A DNA stretch of 64,000 bases, taken from Lysobacter sp. K5869. Its GTDB lineage: Bacteria; Pseudomonadota; Gammaproteobacteria; Xanthomonadales; Xanthomonadaceae. Shown here piece by piece: positions 10,164-19,750 of the stretch. The stretch spans positions 5,247,001 through 5,311,000 of the forward strand of contig NZ_CP072597.1 of NCBI RefSeq assembly GCF_018847975.1, given 5' to 3'. The position numbers and the translations under genes are program-made. Position 1 is the stretch's first letter, and each line of letters opens with the position of its first letter. The notes beneath the pieces were generated by a model. The model ran no database searches. It was not told where the DNA came from and worked only from the letters and a program-made list of their open reading frames with translations.

Positions 10164-11441
10164 TCACTGCAACGCCGCCTTCAACAATTTGGCGAACGCC
10201 GCCGGCCGGCACCGCCCCAGCTTCACCTTCGGCGTGCCGTGCCAACGCGCGCAGTCGTCGATGGCCGCGGCGATATCGCCGGCCAGCGCTTCGTCGGCGT
10301 CGATCCCGTCTTCCAGATACAAGGCCTTGACCTCGAACACGCCCGCGGCGCGGTGCGCTTTCGCGTCCAATCGGCCGACCAGCCTTCCGCGCACCAGGAT
10401 CGGCAGCACGAAATAGCCGTAGCGGCGCTTGGGCTCCGGCGTGTAGCACTCCAAGGTGTAGTCGAAGCCGAAGAATTCGCTGGCGCGTTCGCGGTCCCAC
10501 ACCACCGGGTCGAACGGCGACAGCAGCGCGCTGTGGGTCGCGCGCAGGCGGCCGGCGGCGGCCTTGGCCAGCGCGTCGGCGTGGTCGGGATGGACGTAGC
10601 CGGGCGCGTCCCAGCCTTTCACCGCCACGCGGCGCAGCGCGCCTTGCGCGACCAGTTCGTCCAGGTCGCGGTCGCGCAGGCGCGGTTTGGTGCGGTAGTA
10701 GTCGGCGATCCAGCGCGCCTGGGCGATGCCGAGGGCGGCGACGGATTTGAGAACGGTGGTGCGCCGCACCTGCGCCGGATCGATCTCGACGCGGTTCCAA
10801 TCCGGCACCGCGGCGCCGGCGACGCGTTCGGCCAGATCGTAGACGCGCTGGAAGTTCTCGCGCCGCGCCACCATCAGCTCGCCCAGGGCGAAGCCGGCTT
10901 CGAGCCAGCGCTTTTCGTCCTTCCAGCCCCACCAGCCGCCGCTGCCCTTGTCCTCGCGCTCGAAATCCGAGGATTTGACCGGGCCGAGTTCGCGGATGTG
11001 CGCGAGCAACCGGTCGATGTCGCCGCCGCGAGTACCGCGATGGCGCTGCGCGTTGCGGATCGCCCAATGGTGTTCGCGCTGGTGCATCGCATTGCGGTGC
11101 AGCAGGTAATCGTCCATCGGCGCGAAGCAGGCTTCGTGCGCCCAGATCTCGAAGATCGCGCGTTCGGCCAGCAACTCCTCCAGCCAGCGCGGCGGATACT
11201 CGCCCAGGCGCGAGAACAGCACCAGATACGGGCTGCGCGCGACGACGTGGATGGTGTCGATCTGCAGCAGTTGCATGCGCGCGATCGCCGCCAGCGCGTC
11301 GGCCTTGCGCGCGCGTTTGCGCGGCCGCGCGAGCAGGCCTTGCGCGTGCAGGTGCAGCGCGCGCGCCTGCGCGAGCGACAGCGGCGCGAGCGCGGGCGCG
11401 AGGCCGGCCGTCGTTTCGCCGCCGTCGCTGCCCGGGCTCAT
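10164..11441 (-). CDS. YcaQ-like winged-helix DNA glycosylase
   Basis: 425 residues of the YcaQ/AlkX (HTH_42) family. Characterised members unhook interstrand DNA crosslinks as DNA glycosylases. Visible family features are LQIDTIHVVARSPYLVLFSRLG near the N-terminus, IFEIWAHEACFAPMDDY (an H-E-A-x-F segment), and FDPVVWDRERASEFFGFDYTLECYTP near the C-terminus. The ATG overlaps the stop of the deformylase gene (ATGA), so the two are translationally coupled. It is cytoplasmic, with no signal peptide. The enzymatic role is inferred from the family. Confidence 0.85.
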   Translation of the reverse strand: MSPGSDGGETTAGLAPALAPLSLAQARALHLHAQGLLARPRKRARKADALAAIARMQLLQIDTIHVVARSPYLVLFSRLGEYPPRWLEELLAERAIFEIWAHEACFAPMDDYLLHRNAMHQREHHWAIRNAQRHRGTRGGDIDRLLAHIRELGPVKSSDFEREDKGSGGWWGWKDEKRWLEAGFALGELMVARRENFQRVYDLAERVAGAAVPDWNRVEIDPAQVRRTTVLKSVAALGIAQARWIADYYRTKPRLRDRDLDELVAQGALRRVAVKGWDAPGYVHPDHADALAKAAAGRLRATHSALLSPFDPVVWDRERASEFFGFDYTLECYTPEPKRRYGYFVLPILVRGRLVGRLDAKAHRAAGVFEVKALYLEDGIDADEALAGDIAAAIDDCARWHGTPKVKLGRCRPAAFAKLLKAALQ

Positions 11442-12247
11442 CCGCGCTGCGGACCCAGCGCCGCCTGCAGCAGCGCGCGCAGCAACGGCTGCAGCTGGGC
11501 GGCCTTGGTTTCGTCGTAAACGAAAGAGTCCTCGTCCATGTAGTTGCGCTGGCTCAGCTCCAACTGCACGGCCTCGACTTCGATTTCGGGATCGCCGTAA
11601 TGGCGGGTGATGTAACCGCCCTTGAAACGGCCGTTGGCGACCCAGTCGTAGTCGCCCTGCCCCGCCAGCACCGCTTCCAGCCGCGCCTGCGTCGCCGGCA
11701 GGCAACTCTTGCCGGCCGAAGTGCCGAGGTTGAGATCGGGCAAGCGGCCTTCGAACAGGAACGGCACTTCGCCGCGGATCGAATGGCCTTCCCACAGCAG
11801 CGCGCGGCCGTGTTCGCCGCGGATGCGGTCGAGTTCGGCGACCAAGGCGTCGTGGTACGGACGCCAATACAGCTCCACGCGTCGCGCCGCTTCGGCCTCG
11901 TCCGGCGCTTGACCGTCGAGATACACCGCCTCGCCGCTGAACTGCACCGCCGGGCACAGGCCGGTGGTGTTCTGGCCCGGGTACAGCGAGGTGTCGTCCG
12001 GCGGGCGGTTCAGATCGACGACGTAACGCGAATAGCGCGGCACCAGGATCGAGGCGCCGAGCTCGCGCGCGAAGTCGTACAAGCGCGAGACGTGCCAGTC
12101 GGTGTCGGGCGCGTGGCGCGCGGACTCGACCATGCGCGCGGAGAATTCGTCGGGAATCATCGAGCCGTCGTGCGGCAGGCTGATCAGCAGCGGCGCGTGG
12201 CCGCGGTGCAGCTGAAACACGGGCCAGACGGGGGCGGGAATGTTCAT
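11438..12247 (-). CDS. hutG: N-formylglutamate amidohydrolase (HutG-like)
   Basis: 269 residues. The enzyme hydrolyses N-formylglutamate to glutamate and formate at the end of one histidine-degradation route. Seen here: LISLPHDGSMIP, RYVVDLNRPPDD, TTGLCP, LWEGHSIRGEVPFLFEGRLPD and the late GGYITRHYGDP, the family's metal- and substrate-binding pattern. I chose MNIPAPVWPVFQ as the start; an upstream start 17 codons earlier is possible. No other hut genes are nearby. It sits between an S9 peptidase and the YcaQ-like gene, suggesting a loose peptide/amino-acid catabolic cluster. Confidence 0.85.
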   Translation of the reverse strand: MNIPAPVWPVFQLHRGHAPLLISLPHDGSMIPDEFSARMVESARHAPDTDWHVSRLYDFARELGASILVPRYSRYVVDLNRPPDDTSLYPGQNTTGLCPAVQFSGEAVYLDGQAPDEAEAARRVELYWRPYHDALVAELDRIRGEHGRALLWEGHSIRGEVPFLFEGRLPDLNLGTSAGKSCLPATQARLEAVLAGQGDYDWVANGRFKGGYITRHYGDPEIEVEAVQLELSQRNYMDEDSFVYDETKAAQLQPLLRALLQAALGPQRG

Positions 12248-12356
12248 GGTGTCGTTCGCATCCAGGCCGGCCGGCGGGCGCCGGCGGAACCGCTCCATGG
12301 TACTGCGCGCGGGCGGCCGCCGGCTTGCGCGATGAGCGCGCAGGCCGGCGATCGCG

Positions 12357-14486
12357 TCATTCGCCCCGGCCGGGCTTGAGTTGGCGGTCGAAAAACTCGC
12401 CGGTGGCGCGGTGCACGCGCAGCCAGCTCGCGTAGCGCAGGAAGAAATGGTCCTCGTCCGGCAGCACCAGCGTTTCCACCGGCAGCTTGCGCTCGCGCAG
12501 GCGTTCGACCAGATCGATGCCCTGGGAGAATTTGACCGCGCGGTCGTCGTCGCCGTGCACGACCAGCACCGGCGAACGCCAGCCGGCCAGACGCGACATC
12601 GGCGAGGACTGATACGCCGTCTCCAACTCGTCCGGCTTGAGACCCCACAAACCGCTGTTGTCGCCGCCCTTCGCGCTTTCGCGCCAGTCGTGCACGCCGT
12701 GGCGGTCGACGCCGGCGGCGAACAGGTCGGAGTTGCGCGCCAGCGCGCTGGAGGTCAGGAAGCCGCCGTAGGAACCGCCGTAGATGCCGATGCGGCGCGC
12801 GTCCACGTCGCCGCGCGCGGCCAGCCACGCGTGCGCGGCCAGCACGTCCTGATACTCCGACGCGCCGCGCGGGCCTTGCTTGTCGGCGAGGCGGAACTTC
12901 TGGCCGTAGCCGGTGCCGTCGCGATAATTGAGGGCCAGCACCACATAACCTTGGCTGGCGAGCCATTGGTTGCTGGCGTAGTCGTTGTAGTAATAGCTGC
13001 TGTAGTGCCAGCCCGGCAGCATCTGCCGGATCGGGCCGCCGTGCACGTAGACCAGCGCGGCGCGCTTGCCCTTGAACGAAGCCGGCGGCTCGAACACGGT
13101 GGCGTGCGAGACCACGCCGTCGCCGGCCTTGAGCGCGATCGTCTTGGGCTCCACCAAGCGGCTCAGCGGGAACTGTTCGGGCAACTGCGCCGGGAAGATC
13201 CGCTTGAGCTCGCCGCCGGCGCGCGGCATCACCGCGATCGCGGTCGGCCGACGCGCGTCGGCGTGGCGCAGCGCGATCCACTCGCCGCCGGCCAGCGGCA
13301 GCGGTTCGGTGGCGATCTCGTCCTTCGCCGTCAGCAAGGTCTGCGCCTTGCCCTGCGCGTCGACGCTGAACACTTGCCGGTGATCGATCTGCGCGCAGTT
13401 GCCGCTGAACACGAACGCGCCGTCGTCGGCGAGCGCGACGGTTTCGGCCTCGCACTCGCCGCGGCTCAGCGGCGACGGCGCGCCGCCTTCGGGCGAGATC
13501 GCATACCAATGCAGCCAGCCGCTTTGTTCGGAGGCGAAGATCAGGCGGCCGTCGCGGCTCCACAGCAGCGGATCGGCACCGTTGAACTGGGCGTAGCCGC
13601 CGGCGGTTTCGCTGGAGCGGAACACGCGCTTGGCCGAACCGCTGTCGGCGTCGGCGACCCAAATCTCGAACGGATTGGCCTTGGTCAGATCGAAAGCATC
13701 GCCCGGCTTGTTCGCCGCCGTGCGCAGGAACGCGATGCGGCGACCGTCGGGCGAGAACGCCGGGTTGGCGTCGTTGTTGAAGTCCGCGCCGATCCAGCGC
13801 ACCTCGCGCTTTTCCAGATCGAGCAGGCCGACGAAGGCGTGATCGCCGCGGTTGCTGACGAAGGCCAGCGACTTGCCGTCGGGCGAGAACTCGGCCGCGG
13901 CGTTGGCGCCGCGGGTCTTGATCAGCGCTTCCTTGCACCAGCCCGGCGCGCTCGCGCCCGGCAGCGCGTAGCAGCCTACGCCGCGGCCCTGCACGATCAG
14001 CGCGTCGCCGTTGGGCGCGAACATCGCCGAACGGCCGGCGGCGACGCGCTGCGGCTTGCCGCTGCCGTCGCTGGCGACCACCCACACGGCTTGCTCTTGG
14101 CCGTCGGGATCGCCGGTGGGATTGCTGTTGTTGCCGGCCGCGTCGGCGCTGCCGCCGCGCACGTAGGCGAGCCAGCGGCCGTCGCGGCTGAATTGCAGGC
14201 TGCCGATCAGCTGGCCGTCGTCCTCGTCGAACGCGGTGAGCCGGCGCGGCGCGAACTGCGGCGCGCGCGCGGCCCACAGGTTGCGCACGCCGCGTTCGTT
14301 CGCGACCCAGGCGATCGTCGGCGCGGCAGCAGCGGCGGTGAGCTGCTCGGGCTGCGGCGCGCTGAGCAAATCTTCGATCCGCAACGGCGCTTGCGCCGCC
14401 GCGGGTCCGAACATCGCGGCCAACGCCGCCACCATCGCCGCGCGCATCGCGCCGCTTCGCCTTCCGCCCGCCCTGCCCTTGCTCAT
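12357..14486 (-). CDS. S9 family prolyl oligopeptidase-type serine peptidase, exported
   Basis: 709 residues. A signal peptide near the N-terminus (AAMVAALAAMFGPAAAQ) points to the periplasm or outside. Residues about 40-430 form a beta-propeller-like region with repeated DG(R/K) motifs such as QFSRDGRWLAYVR and FSPDGKSLAFVS. The C-terminal alpha/beta hydrolase has the nucleophile in IYGGSYGGF (Ser572), the Asp in HGDDDRAV (about Asp648) and His in DEDHFF (about His680). This is a dipeptidyl/acylaminoacyl peptidase type that cuts short peptides. It probably heads a minus-strand unit with the deformylase and glycosylase genes (110 bp gap). Confidence 0.92.
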   Translation of the reverse strand: MSKGRAGGRRSGAMRAAMVAALAAMFGPAAAQAPLRIEDLLSAPQPEQLTAAAAAPTIAWVANERGVRNLWAARAPQFAPRRLTAFDEDDGQLIGSLQFSRDGRWLAYVRGGSADAAGNNSNPTGDPDGQEQAVWVVASDGSGKPQRVAAGRSAMFAPNGDALIVQGRGVGCYALPGASAPGWCKEALIKTRGANAAAEFSPDGKSLAFVSNRGDHAFVGLLDLEKREVRWIGADFNNDANPAFSPDGRRIAFLRTAANKPGDAFDLTKANPFEIWVADADSGSAKRVFRSSETAGGYAQFNGADPLLWSRDGRLIFASEQSGWLHWYAISPEGGAPSPLSRGECEAETVALADDGAFVFSGNCAQIDHRQVFSVDAQGKAQTLLTAKDEIATEPLPLAGGEWIALRHADARRPTAIAVMPRAGGELKRIFPAQLPEQFPLSRLVEPKTIALKAGDGVVSHATVFEPPASFKGKRAALVYVHGGPIRQMLPGWHYSSYYYNDYASNQWLASQGYVVLALNYRDGTGYGQKFRLADKQGPRGASEYQDVLAAHAWLAARGDVDARRIGIYGGSYGGFLTSSALARNSDLFAAGVDRHGVHDWRESAKGGDNSGLWGLKPDELETAYQSSPMSRLAGWRSPVLVVHGDDDRAVKFSQGIDLVERLRERKLPVETLVLPDEDHFFLRYASWLRVHRATGEFFDRQLKPGRGE

Positions 14487-14543
14487 CTGTGCGTCCCGAT
14501 CAGTGTTCGAATCGACGGCCGACCGGACGCGAGGGCGAGCCCT

Positions 14544-15920
14544 TCAGCGCATCAGCACCACTTCCTCGGCGCTGGTCGGATGGATGGCGACCGTGTCGCG
14601 CAGGTCGTCCAGGGTGATGCCGCGCTTGAGCGCCACCGCGAAGCCTTGCAGCATCTCGTCGGCGGCCTCGCCGAGCAGATGGATGCCGACCACGCGGCGC
14701 TCCGGCCCGACGCAGACCAGCTTGAACAGGCTGCGCTGCGGCGACTCGGCCAGGGCGTACAGCATCGGCCGAAACCCGGCGCGGTAGATGTGCAGATTGT
14801 CACCATGTCGCGTCCGCGCCTGCTCCTCGGTGAGCCCGACCTTGCCGATCGGCGGGTGCGCGAACACCACGGTGGGGATGTCGGCGCGGTCCAGCACCGA
14901 CTCGCGGCCGCCGTAGACGCGGTCCATCAAGCGGCGCGCGGCGGCGATGGCGACCGGCGTCAGCGGCGGATCGGTGCTGACGTCGCCGACCGCGTCGATG
15001 CCGGGCACGTTGGTCGCGTTGAGCGCGTCGATGCGGACGAAGCCGTCGTCGTCCAGCGCCACGCCGGCGTTTTCCAGGCCTACGTTGGCGGTGTTGGGCT
15101 TGCGTCCGGTCGCGAACAGCAGCTTGTCGAACGGCTCGCTCAGCGAACCGTCGGCGCCGCGCACGCGCACCCGCGCGCCGTCGGCTTCCAGCGCCGCCAC
15201 CGCGTGGCCGAAATGCAGGCGCACGCCGCTTTGGCAGTAGTCGTCGGCCAGTTGCGCGGTGATCTCGTGGTCGAAGCCTTCCAGCAAGCGCTGGCCGCGC
15301 GCGAACAGTTCGACGTGGCTGCCCAGCGCCTGCAGCACGCCGGCCAGCTCGACCGCGATGTAGCCGGCGCCGACGATGCCGACGCGCTGCGGCGCGGCGG
15401 TCCATTGGAAGAAATCGTCGGAGGTGCCGCCGAGTTCGGCGCCGGGAATCGCCGGTTTGACCGCGTGCCCGCCGGTGGCGATGAGGATGCGCGAGGCGCC
15501 CATGCGCGCGCCGTTCTCGCATTCGACCGTGCGCGCGTCGAGCAGGCGCGCGCGCATCGGCGCGACCACGATGCCGGCCTTGTCCAGGCGCTTGCGGTAG
15601 CTGTCGTGGATGCCGGCGATGTAGCGCTGGCGGTGGACGATGAAGGTCGGCCAATCCAGCTCGCAGGTTTCTTGCGGCGGCGCGTCGACGGCGAAGCCCA
15701 GCGATTGGGCCATGCGCAGCTTGGCGCCGACGTCGGCGGCCAGCCACATCGCCTTCTTCGGCACGCAGCCGACGTTGACGCAGGTGCCGCCGAGCAGGCC
15801 CGGTTCGAGCAAGGCCACGCGCGCGCCGTGCTCGGCGGCGCGGAACGCACCGGCCAGGCCGCCGGAGCCGCCGCCGACGACGATGAGGTCGAACTGGGCT
15901 TGGGTGTCGCGGTCGCTCAT
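14544..15920 (-). CDS. gor: Glutathione-disulfide reductase
   Basis: 458 residues, normal for the family. It reduces oxidised glutathione with NADPH in the cytoplasm. The FAD-binding start is DLIVVGGGSGGLAGAFRAAE; the redox pair is Cys47/Cys52 in GGTCVNVGCVPKK; the NADPH fold is VGIVGAGYIAVELAGVL; FAD contact is GIDAVGDVS; and the dimerisation domain ends with HPTSAEE. The ATG overlaps the stop of the dehydrogenase gene (ATGA), so both are probably translated together. The GSSGG-like and CVNVGC motifs separate it from lipoamide dehydrogenase. Confidence 0.93.
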   Translation of the reverse strand: MSDRDTQAQFDLIVVGGGSGGLAGAFRAAEHGARVALLEPGLLGGTCVNVGCVPKKAMWLAADVGAKLRMAQSLGFAVDAPPQETCELDWPTFIVHRQRYIAGIHDSYRKRLDKAGIVVAPMRARLLDARTVECENGARMGASRILIATGGHAVKPAIPGAELGGTSDDFFQWTAAPQRVGIVGAGYIAVELAGVLQALGSHVELFARGQRLLEGFDHEITAQLADDYCQSGVRLHFGHAVAALEADGARVRVRGADGSLSEPFDKLLFATGRKPNTANVGLENAGVALDDDGFVRIDALNATNVPGIDAVGDVSTDPPLTPVAIAAARRLMDRVYGGRESVLDRADIPTVVFAHPPIGKVGLTEEQARTRHGDNLHIYRAGFRPMLYALAESPQRSLFKLVCVGPERRVVGIHLLGEAADEMLQGFAVALKRGITLDDLRDTVAIHPTSAEEVVLMR

Positions 15921-17215
15921 GCGAAGCGCTCCGGTCGATAGGGATTCGGGTCGATCGCGGGCGCGCGCCCGCCGATCAGGTCGGCCAACAGCTGGCCGGT
16001 GCCGGCGCTCATGCTCACGCCCATCATGCCGTGGCCGTTGGCGATCCACAGGCGCCGGCGGCCGGGCACGCGGCCGATCAGCGGCACGTCGTCGATGCTC
16101 ATCGGCCGCCAGCCGTACCAGCGCTCGCGCTCGACCGGACCGAGCGGTTCGTGCAGGAACTGCGCGGCGCCGCGCTCCAGCGCGGCCAGACGGCGCGGGT
16201 TGAGGCTCTCGTCGTAGCCGGAAAACTCCATGGTGCTGCCGAGCCGGTAGCCGCTGTCCCACATGGTCACGCAGACCTTGGGTTCCTTCAGCACCACCGG
16301 CCGCTTGGGCAGCAGCGCGGGCCGGTCGTAGGTGATCGAATAGCCCTTGCCGGGCTGGATCGCGCTCTTCAGCGCGGGCAGGCCGATGGCGTCGGCGAGC
16401 TTGGGCGACCACGCGCCCAGCGCCACCACCGCCTCGCGCGCCTGCAGCACGCCGTGGCTGGTGTCGAGCGCGACGCCGTCGGCGTCCTCGCGCAGATCGC
16501 GCAGCGCGCAGTACTCCTGCAGTTCGCCGCCGCGTTCGCGCACCGCGCGCGCGAGTTCGGCGACGTAGCGGTCCGGGCGCAGCACCGCGTCGTGGGCGAA
16601 GCGGATCGCGCCGACCACGCCGGGCTTGAACGCCGGGTCTTGCGCCTCGTAGGCGCCGCCGTCGATCAGCTCGACGCCGACGCCGAATTCGCGCAGCAGG
16701 TCGAGTTCGTGCTGGGCGTGCAGATAACTGGGTTCGGAGCGGAATACGTAATCCAGGCCGGCGCCGTCGAACTCGCAGACCAAGCCGTACCGCGCCACCC
16801 AGTCCTGCAGCCGCTCGCGCGAATCGTTGAGCAGCGCCGCCTTGGCCTGCGCGCTGACCCGCCAATCGCGCTCGTTGCAGCGCGCGGCGAAGCGCAGCAG
16901 CCAGCCCCACAGCTGCGGGTCGAGCTTGGGGTGCAGGTACAGCGGCGCGTCCGGGGTCAGCACCCACTTGAGCGCCTGCGCGATCACCCCCGGCGCGGCC
17001 AGCGGGGTGGCGTGGCTGGGGGTGATGGTGCCGCAGTTGCCGTGCGAGCTGCCGCCGCCGATGCGGCCGGCGTCGATCACCCGCACCCGGCGCCCGTCTT
17101 CGAGCAGGATCAGCGCGCAGGCCAGGCCGATCACGCCGGCGCCGACGATCACCACATCCTCGCGCCGCCCTCCGGCCGGATCGGCCGGGCCCTCTACCGC
17201 CTGCACTGCGCTCAT
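15917..17215 (-). CDS. FAD-dependent D-amino-acid dehydrogenase (DadA-type)
   Basis: 432 residues of the DAO/DadA family. It would oxidise D-amino acids to 2-oxo acids, passing electrons to the respiratory chain at the membrane face. It has a Rossmann FAD motif (VVIVGAGVIGLACALIL), GGGSSHGNCGTITPSHATPL next to the flavin, YSITYDRP, and the C-terminal WYGWRPMSIDDVPLIG plus NGHGMMGVSMSAGTG. The substrate is not certain; a hydroxyproline or other cyclic amino-acid dehydrogenase remains possible because no alanine racemase gene follows. It overlaps gor by 4 bp. Confidence 0.85.
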   Translation of the reverse strand: MSAVQAVEGPADPAGGRREDVVIVGAGVIGLACALILLEDGRRVRVIDAGRIGGGSSHGNCGTITPSHATPLAAPGVIAQALKWVLTPDAPLYLHPKLDPQLWGWLLRFAARCNERDWRVSAQAKAALLNDSRERLQDWVARYGLVCEFDGAGLDYVFRSEPSYLHAQHELDLLREFGVGVELIDGGAYEAQDPAFKPGVVGAIRFAHDAVLRPDRYVAELARAVRERGGELQEYCALRDLREDADGVALDTSHGVLQAREAVVALGAWSPKLADAIGLPALKSAIQPGKGYSITYDRPALLPKRPVVLKEPKVCVTMWDSGYRLGSTMEFSGYDESLNPRRLAALERGAAQFLHEPLGPVERERWYGWRPMSIDDVPLIGRVPGRRRLWIANGHGMMGVSMSAGTGQLLADLIGGRAPAIDPNPYRPERFA

Positions 17216-17779
17216 CGTGCTCCGTCGCCTGATGGATACCGCGCCGCGCGCACGGCGCGGCGGCCCGGACATAGTAACGAGCGCGCGAGCGGCTGGATGC
17301 GGTGTGGATCGGATGCAGGGTTTCGGCGATGCGCACGTGCCGCGGCGACTTTGCGCGGTCCGGCGGCCGGTTCGGGCGAATCCGGTCGACGGGCTGTTCG
17401 GATTGGGCCGTTGCCGGCGGCCGCGGGTAGCGCCGGCACGCTCGATCAGCGCGCAGCGTGCCCTCGGCCGAGCACCCGGCACGTCGCCTTTCGCGCTCCG
17501 CTCCCGGCGCCTCGCCGCCCGCTTACCGCACGTCGAAATAAGACTTGTCTGAATTGAACTCAGGCACGACGCCGATCACATTTTGATCGCCGCCGAAACC
17601 GTGACGCACATCGCGACGCGGTCTCGGCGGCTCCTAACGTGACTCCCGACGCACCGCTGCATCGGCCTGCCGCCACCGGGCCGCCCGCAGCGACGTCACA
17701 CCGGCGTCGCCGCACCGTGCCACCGCCCGGCACCCCGGACGCCGTCCTTCCGCAGCGCTTTCCACAGGGGATTCGCTCC
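17216..17779. other. Regulatory gap between dadA-type gene and protease array
   Basis: About 560 bp without a supported gene. It holds the promoter side of the dadA-gor unit (minus) and the first M4 promoter region (plus). The stretch from 17538 carries the degenerate protease box and an ATCACA half site. From about 17637 it carries the leader conserved in four of the five proteases. Confidence 0.55.
17538..17580 (+). promoter_or_regulatory. Degenerate shared protease box and ATCACA half site (protease 1)
   Basis: ATAAGACTTGTCTGAA at 17538-17553 matches 12 of 16 positions of the box upstream of proteases 2-4. ATCACATTTTGATCGCC follows from 17575. The arrangement CACGA-N6-TCACA resembles a weak CRP/Clp operator. 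Function is inferred from conservation only. Confidence 0.5.
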
Positions 17780-19675
17780 ATGCAGTTGAAGACCGCTCTA
17801 CTCGCCTCCGCCGTCGTCGCCGCGCTCGCCGGCCTGAGCGCCTACGCCGTCCGCTCCGGCGACACCGTCCGCACCGCCGCCGGCGCGCGCGCCGACGGCC
17901 CCGTCGCCCACGCCCACGGCGTCGGCACCGCGCAAGCCTCGGCCGTGGCGGCGCCGGCCCACGCCATGCCCTCCACCGCGGCGGAACTGCGCCACGCCGC
18001 CGCACTGAAGGCGCTGACCGACACCAGCTCGCGCCCCGGTGCGCGCAGCGCATGGTCGAGCGGCTCCTCCGAACAAGCCGACCGCACCGGCGCCGCCGAC
18101 CGCGCCCGCGGCCTGCTCGCCGGCGTCGCGGCACGCGAAGTCCATCTGGCCCGGAACGACGCCTTCAACGCCCGCAACATCACCATCGACCGCGACGGCA
18201 CCGAGCACGTGCGCATGGAGCGCAGCTACCGCGGTTTGCCGGTGATCGGCGGCGACATGGTCGTGCACTCGCGCGACGGCCAACTGCTCGCGATCAACCA
18301 GAACGCCAACATGCGCACCACCGACCGGCCGGACATCCGACCGGGCATCGACGCCGCCCGCGCCCGCGCCGAGGCCGCGAGCCATTTCGACGGCCGCGTC
18401 GCCGAAATCGACCCGGGCCAGCTGGTGGTGTACGCGCGCAACGGCGTGGAGCCGACGCTCGCCTATCAGGTCGATGTGCGCGGCGGCCGCCGCGACGACC
18501 AGATCCCGGGTTCGTTCTCCTACTTTCTCGACGCCGACGACGGCCGCCTGTTGGAGGCGGAGGACCACCTCATGGCCATCGCCGGCACCGCCAAAACGAT
18601 CAACCTGGGCGATGTCGCCATCGACACGCAATGGGCGAAGGGCGGCGGCTACGTGTTCGGCCCCACCGGCATGACGATCCAGCCGGACGGCTACAAGCTG
18701 ATCGACGCCAGCCGCGGCAACGCCCAAACCTTCGACGCCGGCAACGCGCAATCCACGTACTCCGCCAGCCTCGCCGTCGACGCCGACAATGTGTGGGGCA
18801 ACAACAGCGCCTCCGATCGCGCCAGCGTCTCCGCCGAAGTCCACTACGGCGTGGCCGCGACCTGGGACTACTACAAGACCGTCTTCGCGCGCAACGGCGT
18901 GGCCAACAACGGCAACGGCGTGAAGAGCTACACGCACTACGGCCAGAACCTCGTCAACGCATTTTGGGATTTCAACAATTCGGTCATGTACTACGGCGAT
19001 GGCGACCCCGCCAGCGGCTACGCTCCGCTGATCGCTTTGGACGTGGCCGGCCATGAAATGACCCATGGCGTTTCCTACGCGATCGCCAAACTCCAGTACT
19101 ACAACGTCAAAGACACCGGCGGCGTCAACGAGTCGTGGTCCGACGCGTTCGGCACCTTGGTCGAGTACAGCGTCAACAACCCCAAGGATCCGGGCGATTT
19201 CCTGATCGGCGAGAACGTCTACTCCAAGCCCGACGGAAAGAAGGCGCTGCGGGCGATGTTCCAGCAGAATCTGGATGCGGCGGAGAATCCCGCCCTTCCC
19301 TCGCTCAAGTGCTATCCCGCCGGAGGGTTCGCCTCGCAAACGGGTCAACGCCAAGTCAACGATCCGCACAAAACCTCCGGCGTGGGCAACCTCGCGTTCT
19401 ATCTGGTGGCGCAGGGCGCGGTCGTCCCGGCCAACTATCCCGAGGTGGCCGTCGCCGATCTCAATTGCGGCAACGGCGATACGACCATCGCCGGGCTCGG
19501 CTTGGCCAAGGCCGGCGCGATTTGGTACCGCGCGATGAATCTGCACTTCACCTCCGCCATCGACTACCCAGGCGTGCGCAAGGCCACCCTGGACGCCGCG
19601 TCCGAACTCTACGGCGCGAACTCGACCGAGTACCGGACCGTGGCCCGGGCCTGGTCGGCGGTCAACGTCAACTGA
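17780..19675 (+). CDS. Secreted M4 (thermolysin-like) metalloprotease, paralog 1
   Basis: 631 residues. Signal peptide MQLKTALLASAVVAALAG; an FTP/PepSY propeptide region (about 100-280) containing ERSYRGLPVIGGDMVVHSRDG; then the catalytic domain. Zinc site: HEMTH at 425-429 and the third ligand Glu451 in GGVNESWSDAFG. Active-site His530 lies in DPHKTSGV. The substrate-edge motif NAFW is intact, as in thermolysin. Two C-terminal Cys (LKCYPAGG, DLNCGNGD) probably form a disulfide. It ends at VNVN with no added C-terminal domain. A zymogen secreted for extracellular protein digestion, of the pseudolysin/vibriolysin type. First of five tandem paralogs, with its own terminator. Confidence 0.95.
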   Translation: MQLKTALLASAVVAALAGLSAYAVRSGDTVRTAAGARADGPVAHAHGVGTAQASAVAAPAHAMPSTAAELRHAAALKALTDTSSRPGARSAWSSGSSEQADRTGAADRARGLLAGVAAREVHLARNDAFNARNITIDRDGTEHVRMERSYRGLPVIGGDMVVHSRDGQLLAINQNANMRTTDRPDIRPGIDAARARAEAASHFDGRVAEIDPGQLVVYARNGVEPTLAYQVDVRGGRRDDQIPGSFSYFLDADDGRLLEAEDHLMAIAGTAKTINLGDVAIDTQWAKGGGYVFGPTGMTIQPDGYKLIDASRGNAQTFDAGNAQSTYSASLAVDADNVWGNNSASDRASVSAEVHYGVAATWDYYKTVFARNGVANNGNGVKSYTHYGQNLVNAFWDFNNSVMYYGDGDPASGYAPLIALDVAGHEMTHGVSYAIAKLQYYNVKDTGGVNESWSDAFGTLVEYSVNNPKDPGDFLIGENVYSKPDGKKALRAMFQQNLDAAENPALPSLKCYPAGGFASQTGQRQVNDPHKTSGVGNLAFYLVAQGAVVPANYPEVAVADLNCGNGDTTIAGLGLAKAGAIWYRAMNLHFTSAIDYPGVRKATLDAASELYGANSTEYRTVARAWSAVNVN

Positions 19676-19720
19676 CCGACCCGCAGTTGCATCGCGCCGC
19701 CGCGGCGGCGCTCAGGTAGG

Positions 19721-19750
19721 AACGGCCCGCGAAAGCGGGCCGTTCTTTTT
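19721..19750 (+). terminator. Rho-independent terminator after protease 1
   Basis: AACGGCCCGC-GAAA-GCGGGCCGTT followed by CTTTTT, about 45 bp past the stop codon. Confidence 0.9.

Noticed and set aside
12381..15941. A 1186-codon plus-strand frame across the S9 peptidase and glutathione reductase genes
   Set aside because: It covers two well-supported minus-strand genes and the gap between them and has only shadow composition.
17560..17779. Short minus-strand frames over the conserved protease leaders
   Set aside because: Similar frames appear upstream of all four box-type proteases only because the leader DNA is conserved.
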